Shown: one piece after another, positions 9,722 through 19,149 of the stretch
Layout: each line of letters begins with the position of its first letter
How positions within the stretch are numbered: the first letter of the stretch is position 1
Origin: Clostridium luticellarii
GTDB lineage: Bacteria; Bacillota; Clostridia; Clostridiales; Clostridiaceae
Reading direction: 5' to 3'
DNA: 64,000 bases
NCBI RefSeq assembly: GCF_002995845.1
Contig: NZ_PVXP01000011.1
Location: forward strand, 16,898 to 80,897
Made by a program: the position numbers and the translations under genes
Notes under the pieces: model-generated
The model's input: only the letters and a program-made list of their open reading frames with translations
What the model was told of the DNA's origin: nothing
The model's database searches: none

Positions 9722-11491
9722 CTATTTATTTGAATTAATATTATAAATAACATAATTGCTTTTTCTGCTTTTCTTAGCTTTTTTCTTGATTTTACTCATG
9801 TATATTCCAATATCATCAAACTTTTTAAGCTTGCTAAAATTTCCATACATGCATCCAAGAGCTATAGACGTAAGAGGAAAAATATCCTTATTGCCTTTTC
9901 TGTCAAAAGATTCAATATATCCGTTTTTCTTGTCCTTTTCATTAAAAAAATCAAGTATTTTTTCATCAAACTTTGAAATTATTTTTTCACACAATTTATG
10001 TCCTTTTTCAATATCATTTTCAATCACACATACAAAATCATCTCCTCCTATATGGCCTACGAATCCAGTGCATGTGGCATATTTTTGTACCTGCTTTTCT
10101 ATAATCTCCGCAGTGAGTTTCAAAACTTTATCCCCGTTTTCAAAGCCGTATGTATCATTGTATATTTTAAAATTATTCAAATCTGCATAAATAATAAAAA
10201 AGTCATTGTGGGAATGCATTACATTGTCAAGAACTTTATCTATTATTTCATTTCCAGGAAGGCCTGTTAAAGGATTGAGGTTTCTGGCATGTTTCTTTTC
10301 GAATTCCAAAGTATATTCAAGCAAATCTTTTATGGTAACAATTCCGTAATACTTCCCATCTTTTGTAACTATGACATAATCGTATATCCTTTTATAATCT
10401 TTTGCCATGGCAATTTTAGATACCTCACTTATGGACATATTATAATCCACTATGGTGGGATTGGAATCCATCACTAAAGATACAGGCCGTTTAAAAAATA
10501 CTGAAATGCCGTATTGAGTGGCAAGTACATAGTCCAGGTTATGCTGCATGATAAGTCCCAGTGGATACCCATCATTTACAATACAAGCTCCTGCAACATT
10601 AAAATCATCAAAGAATTTTTTTATCTCCTTGCTGAGAGTCATAGAAGGGAAAGCAGGATTCTTTTTTGCAATATCCCCAACACAACTTTTTTCAAATTGA
10701 AATCTGTTGGTCTTCATCTTATTGTATTTTATTATAGTTGCCTTCACATCTTCAGAAATATCAAGGAAAGTTCCAGAAGGCCTCTGCAGAAAATATCCCT
10801 GCCCCGAGCTCACTCCCAGTTCTATCAGTTTCGAGAGCTCACTTTCTGTCTCGATTCCCTCAGCTATAATATTCATATCTGTAGACTTACCAAGTGTTAC
10901 AAATGTTTTCACCAGTTCCTGCTTGAAAGAATCCTTATCGATATTTCTTATAAAAGAAATATCAATTTTAATGTAATGAGGCTTTGTTTCCATCAAAGTC
11001 CTCAAACCCGAGTAACCTGTACCCATATCATCAATTGCAATTTTATAACCTTGATCCACATAATTATCTAGAGCTACTCTAAAACTTTTATAATCTTCTA
11101 TGGCTGTTTTCTCCGTAATTTCAAAAATAATCAGATCCGGTGACATATTGTATTTCTCCAAAAAATCCCTGGTAAATCCACTTTTAAATCTTTCATCTTT
11201 GAATATCATAGGATCCACATTTAAAAATAAAAGTTTGTTCTTATCTATTTTGTTTGCCCTTTCAATTGCTTTTTTCCTGCATAACAGTTCTAATTCCCAT
11301 ATTTTATCATAAACCTCTGCTGCATGAAAAAGCTTTGCAGGCAAATGCAGCTCTGAATTTTCAGGCCCTCTGCTGAGTGCTTCATAACCTACAATAGATG
11401 CATCTTTAAGTGATACAATAGGTTGAAATACTGTGGTAATATCTTTATCTGATAATATTTTTTCCAGTTCACTTTTATCTTTTGACTCCAT
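9722..11491 (-). CDS. EAL - CBS pair - GGDEF (degenerate) c-di-GMP protein
   Basis: The 589-residue cytoplasmic protein starts with an EAL domain that keeps the catalytic set (YEALSRG, LFLNVDP, FEITEKT, IDDMGTGYSGL, HYIKIDISF, AEGIETE), so c-di-GMP hydrolysis is likely. A CBS pair follows (RPVSLVMDSNPTIVDYN, YVIVTKDGKYYGIVTIKDLL). The C-terminal GGDEF domain has GGDDF in place of GGDEF, so cyclase activity is doubtful and it may serve as a GTP sensor. I start at the ATG 6 nt after GAGGTG, not at the GTG three codons earlier. It is the first gene of an operon with the chemoreceptor. Confidence 0.9.
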   Translation of the reverse strand: MESKDKSELEKILSDKDITTVFQPIVSLKDASIVGYEALSRGPENSELHLPAKLFHAAEVYDKIWELELLCRKKAIERANKIDKNKLLFLNVDPMIFKDERFKSGFTRDFLEKYNMSPDLIIFEITEKTAIEDYKSFRVALDNYVDQGYKIAIDDMGTGYSGLRTLMETKPHYIKIDISFIRNIDKDSFKQELVKTFVTLGKSTDMNIIAEGIETESELSKLIELGVSSGQGYFLQRPSGTFLDISEDVKATIIKYNKMKTNRFQFEKSCVGDIAKKNPAFPSMTLSKEIKKFFDDFNVAGACIVNDGYPLGLIMQHNLDYVLATQYGISVFFKRPVSLVMDSNPTIVDYNMSISEVSKIAMAKDYKRIYDYVIVTKDGKYYGIVTIKDLLEYTLEFEKKHARNLNPLTGLPGNEIIDKVLDNVMHSHNDFFIIYADLNNFKIYNDTYGFENGDKVLKLTAEIIEKQVQKYATCTGFVGHIGGDDFVCVIENDIEKGHKLCEKIISKFDEKILDFFNEKDKKNGYIESFDRKGNKDIFPLTSIALGCMYGNFSKLKKFDDIGIYMSKIKKKAKKSRKSNYVIYNINSNK

Positions 11492-11598
11492 GCGTTTCAC
11501 CTCATGTACTTTATTTCTAAATAGAATTATACAATCCCCTTGTTAATTACATGATAAACTTCTGTTAAAAATATTTAATTTCTTTAAAAAGCAAAATG

Positions 11599-11654
11599 AA
11601 AAAATTACGGAGTCGGTACAATCTACTATTACAGCAAACCTGCCAGCTCCGCAA
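11599..11654 (-). terminator. terminator of the CWB2 phosphatase gene
   Basis: On the minus strand, TTGCGGAG pairs with CTCCGTAA across a long loop and is followed by TTTTTTC, 25 nt after the stop codon. Confidence 0.65.
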
Positions 11655-11678
11655 TTTCAATAGCTTATTTCCTATTTA

Positions 11679-13937
11679 TTATTGTAAAAGTTCATTTACA
11701 GTATCCTGCGAAACCGATGCTTCTCCTCCAAGAATGGTAATTTGACCTACATCGCTCAGCTCTTTCTGAATGTAATTTTTAGCATCACTTAAGCTGGATT
11801 TTCCAATCAACACCACTGGAGCATTCTTCTCACCTGCTGCTGCAGATCCGGAAAGTGCATCTGCAAAATCACTGCCTGATGCCAGATAGATATTTGATAG
11901 ATTATATTCACCATTGAATTTATTAAGTACAGCAATATTTGTAGAATATCTATCTGAACCGGATATTCTCTCGGCTCCCAAACTGCTTACCACACTGTCG
12001 TCTACCACACCATTTCCACCGACTACATATGATGTGCTTTTATTGTCTTTTACATACTGAAGTATGTCACCGCTTAACTGTTTGCCGTCTGTGAGAAGTA
12101 TTGGACTTCCTGATAAGGATGCATAAGAAGATACAGAAAGACCATCTGCAAATCCCTCTCCTGAAGCTACAAATACCTGCTTTGGACTTTTTATCTGTTT
12201 TGCAACTGCCAGTGAAGTTGCATACCTATCATTTCCACTTATCCTCTTAACCACAATCTTCATATTTCTCAGAGAATTTTCTACTGAATCGGAAACCACT
12301 CCAGTACCTCCAATTATATAAACCGTTCTTACTTTTAATCTTAAAAGCTCTGCTTTAGTATCTTCATCTAGAGCATTACTGGAGGTCAAAAGTATTGGTG
12401 CATTTTTTGACTTTGCAAAAGGAGCTGCACTCAGTGCATCTGCAAAAGACTGACCTGAAACCAATACTGCCGCATCCGACTCATCCCAATTACTCTGGGA
12501 TATCTTAGCTGCCGTTTCATATCTGTTCTGCCCGGACAATCTAGACACATTCCTATGAGAGGTTGTTTTATTTATGGTATAACTATCTATAGGTTCCATA
12601 CTATCAGTTCTATATGTGGTGATGGTAAAACTCTTATCCGTCATCTTCACATCTGAAAACGTAGGAACTTTATCTTGTTCCTTTTTGGCCTCATAGTAAT
12701 TGTTGTAGTTTGGTTCCTGAATTTCATAATATTTACTTCCACTGGCTGAATTTAAAGTTACATAGAGCACGCCGTTCGGATCAGTAACCTCAGTGTCATT
12801 TTCACCGCTTGCTGCCTGTCCGTCTACCATCTGGTAGGATCTTGTATAACAGTGATCATGTCCATCCAAAACCACATCTATTCCAAGTTCCTGAAACACC
12901 TGGGGATGTGTTACTCTTCTGGCCGCTATATCTGCATCTGTCTCATGATTTGCAGAGCTGTATATGGAATGATGCATACTTGCTATTTTCCATTTCACAC
13001 CAGGATTTGCAGCTATGGCCTCCTGCATGAATGCTTTATGATCCTCTGCATTCATATCATTGCTGTTAAGCATCATAAAAAGCGTATTCCCATACACAAA
13101 ATAATAATCATTTCCAGTTGTTCCATTACTATTGTCTGATTCATAACCATTGTTTGTAAAAATACCATATTTATCAGACATATTTGGATAATTGAAATGT
13201 GTGCTGTGGCCCACTCCATATCCCTCATGATTTCCTGCAATTGCTGCAACAGGGATATTTTTCAGCTGCTCCGGCTTGAAGAATCCATCGTATTCCAGTT
13301 CGTTTGTCTGACCGTTAAGTTCTTGTCCATTATTGACCTGATCACCCACGGAAAGCAGGAAACTGCTGTTTGAAAATTTCTCCGTTGCTTTCTTCATTGT
13401 ATCCACCCATCCGGTTGTATCACTAGCTATGTCACCGCTGGCACCTATCTGCGGATCTCCTGCCAACAGAAAATTAAATTCGCTGGATATATCCTGTGTG
13501 GTGTAATTATTGACAGAACTCCATGTGTTACCATCACCTACACGATATACATATTCTGTGGCCTGTTTTAATCCAGTTGCTGTAACTTTATTGGAAGAAT
13601 ATCCATCATTACCATTGGATTTCTGACCTTTGAATACCTGAGCTTTGTCTGCTGGAAAATCGCTGCCGGTCATATCGGATTTCAACGCAATCTGTACTTG
13701 AGGATCTGACGTATCTGCATTTGAATACCATGTAAAATTAACCTGGGATGCATCTTTTCCAGGTGCAAAAGTTATATCCTTGATACTTGCAGAGGTCTCT
13801 CCCTTTTCCGTAATTGATTGACTTGCTGCAACATCAGTACCTGAATCGGCATTGGCTGATATTGGTATCACAATGCCTGAAAGTATAAATGAAGAGCACA
13901 ACATAAGCAATGCTGCTTTTTTAAAATACTGTTTCAT
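11679..13937 (-). CDS. secreted PAP-type metallophosphoesterase with three CWB2 repeats
   Basis: The 752-residue protein has a signal peptide (~1-30, cut near ANADS). Next comes a purple-acid-phosphatase-type Fn3 domain (~45-145), then a calcineurin-like phosphoesterase (~150-400) with motifs AGDPQIG, VGDQVNNG, GNHEGY, MHHSIYSS and GHDHCYTR. Three C-terminal CWB2 repeats (~465-750; RLSGQNRYETA, RISGNDRYATS, RISGSDRYSTN) anchor it to the wall. It should release phosphate from organic esters outside the cell. A three-unit PhoP-type box lies upstream on this strand, so induction in phosphate starvation is expected. A terminator follows. Confidence 0.93.
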   Translation of the reverse strand: MKQYFKKAALLMLCSSFILSGIVIPISANADSGTDVAASQSITEKGETSASIKDITFAPGKDASQVNFTWYSNADTSDPQVQIALKSDMTGSDFPADKAQVFKGQKSNGNDGYSSNKVTATGLKQATEYVYRVGDGNTWSSVNNYTTQDISSEFNFLLAGDPQIGASGDIASDTTGWVDTMKKATEKFSNSSFLLSVGDQVNNGQELNGQTNELEYDGFFKPEQLKNIPVAAIAGNHEGYGVGHSTHFNYPNMSDKYGIFTNNGYESDNSNGTTGNDYYFVYGNTLFMMLNSNDMNAEDHKAFMQEAIAANPGVKWKIASMHHSIYSSANHETDADIAARRVTHPQVFQELGIDVVLDGHDHCYTRSYQMVDGQAASGENDTEVTDPNGVLYVTLNSASGSKYYEIQEPNYNNYYEAKKEQDKVPTFSDVKMTDKSFTITTYRTDSMEPIDSYTINKTTSHRNVSRLSGQNRYETAAKISQSNWDESDAAVLVSGQSFADALSAAPFAKSKNAPILLTSSNALDEDTKAELLRLKVRTVYIIGGTGVVSDSVENSLRNMKIVVKRISGNDRYATSLAVAKQIKSPKQVFVASGEGFADGLSVSSYASLSGSPILLTDGKQLSGDILQYVKDNKSTSYVVGGNGVVDDSVVSSLGAERISGSDRYSTNIAVLNKFNGEYNLSNIYLASGSDFADALSGSAAAGEKNAPVVLIGKSSLSDAKNYIQKELSDVGQITILGGEASVSQDTVNELLQ

Positions 13938-14028
13938 GAAACTCCCCCTTTTAGATATGTTGTACTGGCAGGAACCAGTTTAGTCCATGCCATATATTTT
14001 TATACTAGCACCGACCATATACCTAATC

Positions 14029-14056
14029 TGTCACGTTTGTGTTAAGTTAATGTAAA
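14029..14056 (-). promoter_or_regulatory. PhoP-type box, phosphatase side
   Basis: Read on the minus strand it is TTTACA-N5-TTAACA-N5-GTGACA, three hexamers with an exact 11-bp period, 92-119 bp before the phosphatase start. This matches the TT(A/T)ACA direct repeats bound by Gram-positive PhoP. Confidence 0.75.
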
Positions 14057-14077
14057 ATAATCATAACATTTATGCGC

Positions 14078-14105
14078 TTAACATAAACTTTACATAACCT
14101 TTATG
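14078..14105 (+). promoter_or_regulatory. PhoP-type box, YibE/F side
   Basis: Read on the plus strand it is TTAACA-N5-TTTACA-N5-TTTATG, again 11-bp spaced, 60 bp before the YibE/F start. It is a mirror of the box facing the phosphatase gene. Confidence 0.7.
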
Positions 14106-14165
14106 AGAATATTTTATTAAAATAATATAATTAATAGATAACTAAAATACATGGAGGAAAATATT

Positions 14166-15317
14166 ATGATGAAATCTTTTAAAATATCTAATATATTAGT
14201 TTTTATAGTATCTGCACTGCTATTTGGCGCCTTTCTATATAATTTCAATGTCAGCCATCCTGTGACCTACAACAAGCAAAATGGTAAGTCCTATGTAAAG
14301 TATGAAAAAGCTCAGGTTCTTGATGTAAAGAACAATTCTCTAAAACAATTCAACGAGTCCAAAAACATATACTTTGGAACACAGCAGGCAAAAATAAAAA
14401 TTCTTTCTGGAGAACACAGCGGTGAAGTGAAAGATGTGACAAATTATCTAAGCGATACCCACAATGTATATTTGAAACCCAATATGAAAATAGTAGTGGA
14501 TATAGCCACTGCCGGAAACGGTTCATATAGTGTGACAGTGTATAATTATTATAGGGCAACTGTACAATACATATTTATTTTTATATTTCTTGCCCTGCTC
14601 TGCATAATTGGCGGAAAGAAGGGATTTAAATCCGTACTGGGACTCATCTTTACATTGTGCTGCATTATATTTTTATTTGTTCCAATGCTCTACAGAGGAT
14701 ATTCTCCAGTCTTATCTGCAATCCTCATAGTAATCATAACTACCTGTATTTCACTGTTTTTATTAAATGGGAAAAGTTCCAAAACCTTGTCTGCCGTACT
14801 GGGAACCATATCAGGAGTTATAATTGCTGGAATAATTGAATTTATTTTCGGTCATTTTGCCCATTTGACAGGTCTCAATTTAACCCAGGTGGAAAGTCTC
14901 AATATGATATCCAATGTATCTGGAATGAAAGTATACGGACTGTTAACTGCGGCAATTCTAATAGCTTCCCTGGGAGCTGTGATGGATGTAAGCATATCCA
15001 TAGCTTCTTCCATTCAGGAAATATACATGTCCAATCCACAAATCAGTAAAAAAGAGCTCTTTGAATCCGGCATGAACATAGGCAGGGATATGATGGGAAC
15101 CATGGCAAATACTCTGATTTTAGCTTTTGCAGGAGCATCTTTAAGTATGATCATAATAATTTACTCCTACAATTTAAGTTATAATCAGCTCATCAACATG
15201 GATATGGTAAGTCTTGAAATAATCCAGGGGCTTACAGGAAGTATGGCAGTAATTTTTACAGTGCCCATAGTATCCTTTATCTCAGCAGAGATCACTACAA
15301 AGTTGCACAGCAAATAA
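14166..15317 (+). CDS. YibE/F-family membrane protein
   Basis: I start at the ATG 8 nt after GGAGG. The ATG at 14151 overlaps that ribosome site. The 383-residue protein has one N-terminal membrane helix, an extracytoplasmic domain of about 110 residues (YVKYEKAQVLDVKNNSL, VDIATAGNGSYSVTVYNYYR), then about seven hydrophobic segments. The conserved GAVMDVSISIASSIQEI and GRDMMGTMANTLILAFAGASL regions are typical of YibE/F proteins. Their function is not established. The PhoP-type box in front suggests a role in phosphate stress or in handling the products of the divergent phosphatase (inference). Confidence 0.85.
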   Translation: MMKSFKISNILVFIVSALLFGAFLYNFNVSHPVTYNKQNGKSYVKYEKAQVLDVKNNSLKQFNESKNIYFGTQQAKIKILSGEHSGEVKDVTNYLSDTHNVYLKPNMKIVVDIATAGNGSYSVTVYNYYRATVQYIFIFIFLALLCIIGGKKGFKSVLGLIFTLCCIIFLFVPMLYRGYSPVLSAILIVIITTCISLFLLNGKSSKTLSAVLGTISGVIIAGIIEFIFGHFAHLTGLNLTQVESLNMISNVSGMKVYGLLTAAILIASLGAVMDVSISIASSIQEIYMSNPQISKKELFESGMNIGRDMMGTMANTLILAFAGASLSMIIIIYSYNLSYNQLINMDMVSLEIIQGLTGSMAVIFTVPIVSFISAEITTKLHSK

Positions 15318-15455
15318 AAAAGCATCTAGATGCTGGGACTTTTAGGTAGTCCGGATATATTTCTATATGGTATGAAGTTTGTATACTTATCTGCAGCCTT
15401 TATATGCATTGTGAGAATGTTGCTTACTTTATTAAGACCACTTAAAATTGACAAC

Positions 15456-15495
15456 AATAAAGATAACATTTAAAAAATGTTATCTTTATTTGTTT
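15456..15495. terminator. bidirectional terminator
   Basis: A perfect 15-bp stem (AATAAAGATAACATT with its complement) and a TAAAA loop lie between the convergent YibE/F and OFA-type MFS genes. T-rich tails are present on both strands. Confidence 0.75.
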
Positions 15496-15512
15496 TGATA
15501 TTATGGATGAAT

Positions 15513-16727
15513 TTAATCCTTTTTTAAAGAATTGTTTACAAGTTTCATAAATAAGAATGCCAGTAAGATAAAAACAATCATTATATAGAACACCAGAATA
15601 TAAGATCCTTCCATATCATAGATCTTTCCTGAGCCAAAATTTCCAACAAACACTGCCAGTATGCCGTAACAGTTTATAATGGCAAAATTCATTGCCATAT
15701 ATTTTTGCCCATATATATGCTTGCAGAAATATGTCATTACCAGCAGAATACAGCCAAAAGACAATCCACATATCAAGTAACCTACACCCAATAAAAATAT
15801 GCTGTTCATCAACTGGGATGAAATTAAAGCCGCTGCTCCAAGTACAAATGATGAATTTGCAATGATCATGGTCTTTGTTCTTCCTGCGTGATCACATAAG
15901 TAACCACCAATAAGTCTTCCGCTTCCATTGCCCACACTGGCAACCCCAGCCACAAAGGCAGCCAGCATGGCATTACCATTGCTCATCTCTGTAGGCAGTG
16001 CGGCTCCAATTCCCAGAACTGCCAGTCCCACACTTCCTAGAAGAAACATCCAGATAAAGAAGAAATAAAAGCTCCTGCTTTTAAGCATGTCTTTTGTAGT
16101 GACATCTTCAAGTGCTTCATGTTCCTCAGTGCTGGCTGCCTCAGGCAGGGAAGCAGTTTCCTCCGTATTGGGGAGCTTGATGATAAAAGAGCTCAGCAAT
16201 ACAAGAATAAAAAATACTATTCCAAGTGTGAGGAAAACATTTCTCCATCCAAAATCACTTGATAAAAATGAAGATATAATTGGTCCAAGAATAAACGCCC
16301 CAAGACCATACCCCATGAGCAATATTCCAGAAGCAATTCCACTGCGATCTGGAAACCAGGCAAGAATTGTAGGTAAAATTCCATTATAGATAAGACCTAT
16401 TCCAGTACTGCAGATTACACCGTAGAAAATATAAAGGTTCATCAGCTGAGTGGCCTTTGACGCTCCTATAAATCCCACCAACAGCATCACTGCTCCAATT
16501 GAAAAAGGCACTCTGGTGCTGTATTTTTTTAACATCTGCCCACTCACCAAATTTCCAATGGTAAAACAGATAATAGAGATGACAAAGACCATGGAGGTCT
16601 CACTGCGCTTCCAGCCAAACTCAGCTTCCAGAGGCTTGATAAAAATTGACCAGGCATAGATCATACCTAAAAACAACAATAATACAGTTCCCACAAGTAA
16701 AACAATAACTCTTTTTTTCTTTCCCAT
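15513..16727 (-). CDS. OFA-family MFS transporter (oxalate/formate antiporter-like)
   Basis: The 404-residue protein has 12 helices. The opening FLGMIYAWSIFIKPLEAEFGWKR is characteristic of the OFA family, and GIGLIYNGILPTILAWFPDRSGIASGILLMGYG is the family helix 4-5 region. Members carry small carboxylates such as oxalate, formate or sugar-acid breakdown products. AGGAG precedes the ATG. It is the last gene of the FadR-linked operon, 11 bp behind the 2-hydroxyacid dehydrogenase, so it probably imports the operon's substrate or exports an end product. Confidence 0.85.
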   Translation of the reverse strand: MGKKKRVIVLLVGTVLLLFLGMIYAWSIFIKPLEAEFGWKRSETSMVFVISIICFTIGNLVSGQMLKKYSTRVPFSIGAVMLLVGFIGASKATQLMNLYIFYGVICSTGIGLIYNGILPTILAWFPDRSGIASGILLMGYGLGAFILGPIISSFLSSDFGWRNVFLTLGIVFFILVLLSSFIIKLPNTEETASLPEAASTEEHEALEDVTTKDMLKSRSFYFFFIWMFLLGSVGLAVLGIGAALPTEMSNGNAMLAAFVAGVASVGNGSGRLIGGYLCDHAGRTKTMIIANSSFVLGAAALISSQLMNSIFLLGVGYLICGLSFGCILLVMTYFCKHIYGQKYMAMNFAIINCYGILAVFVGNFGSGKIYDMEGSYILVFYIMIVFILLAFLFMKLVNNSLKKD

Positions 16728-16738
16728 TTTATTTTCTC

Positions 16739-17692
16739 CTATCTTAAATGATTTACAGGATAATGTATTTTCTCCCCTCTCACAAATTTCAAGGATTCTT
16801 CTGCTACCTTCCTCTTAAGTTCAAGAGCAGCCTCTTCCGAATACCATGCCATATGAGGAGTTACAATTATGTTTTCATATTGAAACAAATCCCCATTGGA
16901 TTCTCTTCCTTCCTTTTCCAGACAATCCAGAGCAGCTCCTGCAATATCTTTGTTTTTAACAGCCTCTTTTAAATCGCTTTCATTGATAATTCCACCCCGG
17001 GCCACATTTATGATATATGCAGTATTCTTCATTTTTTTGAAGGCTTCCCTGTCGATTAGATTTTCATTGTTCTCCAGCGGGCAGTGAATGGAAATCACAT
17101 CCGAATTTTTCAGGAGTTCATCCATTGTCACCGCAGTAACAAAACTATTTTGCTCCGTCTTTTTATAAAATGGATCATAGCCTATTATACTGCATCCCAG
17201 TGCCTTTGCCTTTTGGGCAAAATTCAGTCCTATTCTTCCAAGTCCTATTACTCCTACAGTCAAGGTAGACATCCTTCTTACAGGAATTGCTTTAATATAG
17301 TCCCACTTAACATTTTTGGTATAGCTGTTCATGAGTACAATTTTTCTTGTAAGCGCCATCATCAAAGCCAGTGCATGATCTGCCACTTCATTTGTCCCAT
17401 AATCGGGAACATTACAAACCTGAATCCCAAAATCCGTGGCAGAATTCACATCCACATTGTTCACACCGACTCCATATCGAATTACCATCTTCAAATTTGG
17501 AAGATTTTCCATTACCTTTCTGGTAATGGGAGCATATTGATTGATAATAGCTTCTGCATCCCTGCACCTTTCAATTACATCTTCCTCGCTAACACATTGT
17601 TCCAACCTGAAATCAATATCTTCTTGATTGAGAATTCTCTTCTCGATATCAATATTGTCGTGGTCACAATCACTGATTACTATAGTTTTCAT
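16739..17692 (-). CDS. D-2-hydroxyacid dehydrogenase (CtBP-like)
   Basis: The 317-residue protein carries the NAD-binding motif VGVIGLGRIGLNFAQKAKALG (around residue 145) and the catalytic set of the family: Arg in INVARGGIINE, Glu in DCLEKEGRES, and His in IIVTPHMAWYSEEA. RYGVGVNNVDVNSATD is the usual substrate-side loop. It reduces a 2-keto acid or oxidises a D-2-hydroxyacid with NAD(H). I prefer the ATG at 17692, since the upstream ATG overlaps AGGAG. In this operon, next to an AllA-like cupin, glyoxylate or a keto-sugar acid is a plausible substrate, but this is inference. Confidence 0.85.
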   Translation of the reverse strand: MKTIVISDCDHDNIDIEKRILNQEDIDFRLEQCVSEEDVIERCRDAEAIINQYAPITRKVMENLPNLKMVIRYGVGVNNVDVNSATDFGIQVCNVPDYGTNEVADHALALMMALTRKIVLMNSYTKNVKWDYIKAIPVRRMSTLTVGVIGLGRIGLNFAQKAKALGCSIIGYDPFYKKTEQNSFVTAVTMDELLKNSDVISIHCPLENNENLIDREAFKKMKNTAYIINVARGGIINESDLKEAVKNKDIAGAALDCLEKEGRESNGDLFQYENIIVTPHMAWYSEEAALELKRKVAEESLKFVRGEKIHYPVNHLR

Positions 17693-17707
17693 TTTTAAAT
17701 ACATCTC

Positions 17708-18469
17708 CTATTTAACTAAATATCCACCATCTACAGGAATTATTGCTCCATTTAAGTAGTCAGAAGCTTCAGAAGCCAGGAAAATAGCAGCTCCTTTCAT
17801 ATCATCTCCAGTTCCCCATCTCTTCGCAGGAATTCTGTTCGTAATTTCAAGGTATCTTGGATTATTTTTATCCAGAAGTGCAGTGTTCATTTCAGTAGCC
17901 ATATATCCTGGTGCCAATGCATTTACATTGATATTATGCTCTGCCCATTCATTGGCAAAAGCTTTCGTTAGCTGGGCAACTCCACCTTTGCTTGCAGCAT
18001 ACGCAGGAACTGTATAACCTCCGAAGAAAGACAACATGGATGCAATATTTATAATTTTTCCTCCCCTGTTTTTCAAAAATTCTCTGGCTGCCAGCTGACA
18101 TAATACAAAAGTAGTGGTTAGGTTTACATTGAGTACATATTGATAATCCTCAAGAGGAAATTCCTCGCTTTTATGTCTGGATTGTACACCAGCGGAATTT
18201 ACCAGAATATCCAGCCCTGACATTAACTCCACAGCTTTTTTAAAAGCCTCTACACGTTCATCCTGCTTACTCAGGTTAACTTGAATACCATGACATTTGA
18301 ATCCTCTGTCACAAAATCCTTTAGCCACATTGTGAACTTTTTCATTACTTCCAAATATGACAACTTCACAACCGTTTTCCATTAGACCCTCAGCCATTCC
18401 ATAGCCTAAACCTCTTGTGCCTCCTGTAACAATGGCCTTTTTCCCATTTACATCAAATAAATTTTTCAC
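17708..18469 (-). CDS. SDR oxidoreductase, KduD/gluconate 5-dehydrogenase-like
   Basis: The 253-residue short-chain dehydrogenase has TGGTRGLGYGMAE (cofactor loop), NSAGVQ, the catalytic Ser (NIASMLSFFGG) and YAASK, and the end motif NGAIIPVDGGYLVK. It most resembles 2-deoxy-D-gluconate 3-dehydrogenase/KduD and gluconate 5-dehydrogenase, which interconvert keto and hydroxy groups in sugar acids. Residues FGSNEK after the second strand do not decide between NAD and NADP. The start is a GTG with AAAGGGG upstream. It lies third in the FadR-linked operon. Confidence 0.88.
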   Translation of the reverse strand: MKNLFDVNGKKAIVTGGTRGLGYGMAEGLMENGCEVVIFGSNEKVHNVAKGFCDRGFKCHGIQVNLSKQDERVEAFKKAVELMSGLDILVNSAGVQSRHKSEEFPLEDYQYVLNVNLTTTFVLCQLAAREFLKNRGGKIINIASMLSFFGGYTVPAYAASKGGVAQLTKAFANEWAEHNINVNALAPGYMATEMNTALLDKNNPRYLEITNRIPAKRWGTGDDMKGAAIFLASEASDYLNGAIIPVDGGYLVK

Positions 18470-18542
18470 ATTTACATCCCCTTTAAAATCATAATCCTAA
18501 TTTCCATTATTTCTTTTTTTCATAGTTCACTTTACACTAAAA

Positions 18543-19025
18543 TCAAATAGTAATTTCTATTTTATCTTCCTCTTTATACTCAACTACATTAATGTCATTC
18601 ATATAAGTTCTTTCAGGCAATACAATCAACATATGAACTCTATCGTTATGGACAGGCATTGGGGCTTTATGCCACACACCTGTATTGATCTTCACGGCTG
18701 TCCCTTTTGGAACAATAAATGCTTCTGTTTTCTCCGGAACAATATTTTTAGCACAAGGAGCCACATGGACAATAATATCGTCATCCAGCGGCAGAATAAT
18801 CTCACAAGTATAATTGTGATATTCTACAGCACTTACAATATACTTTTCCGGTTTTTCATTTACCATGGCAGAAAATGCAACAGGTATATTTCCAGATACG
18901 GGATATTTGATTGTATCCGGATAAAAAATCCCAAAGTTATTACCTGTAGGTCTTAAATAGGAATAAAATTCGCCAAACTCCTTGAAACTTTCCAAGGTTA
19001 TTTTTTTTGCTTTGATCTTTCTCAT
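18543..19025 (-). CDS. ureidoglycolate lyase (AllA)-like cupin
   Basis: The 160-residue protein is a small cupin of the AllA type. GVWHKAPMPVHNDRVHMLIVLPERTYMND holds the family's HxP and late barrel strands, and the N-terminus ESFKEFGEFYSYLRP fits too. AllA splits ureidoglycolate to urea and glyoxylate. No other allantoin genes are nearby, and the partners are sugar-acid type dehydrogenases, so the real substrate could be a related alpha-hydroxy or keto acid. It is the first structural gene after the operator region, with GGTGGTGAG before the ATG. Confidence 0.72.
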   Translation of the reverse strand: MRKIKAKKITLESFKEFGEFYSYLRPTGNNFGIFYPDTIKYPVSGNIPVAFSAMVNEKPEKYIVSAVEYHNYTCEIILPLDDDIIVHVAPCAKNIVPEKTEAFIVPKGTAVKINTGVWHKAPMPVHNDRVHMLIVLPERTYMNDINVVEYKEEDKIEITI

Positions 19026-19051
19026 CTTTTATCTCACCACCCTTCTATTCA

Positions 19052-19119
19052 TCATACAAATATCTATTTTATGGCTATATAATATCATATTAAACGTATA
19101 AAGTCAATAATTTGTATGA
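19052..19119. promoter_or_regulatory. inverted 10-bp operator pair around the catabolic promoter
   Basis: TCATACAAAT (19052-19061) and ATTTGTATGA (19110-19119) are perfect inverted copies on either side of the promoter. Each contains TTGT-ATG-AC/T, the GT-N3-AC type core used by FadR-subfamily GntR regulators. Confidence 0.65.
19079..19107 (-). promoter_or_regulatory. promoter of the FadR-linked catabolic operon
   Basis: Minus strand: TTGACT, 17 nt, TATTAT, about 54 bp before the AllA-like start. Confidence 0.75.
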
Positions 19120-19149
19120 CTAATTTCTTAAAAGATCTATTATATCAAA

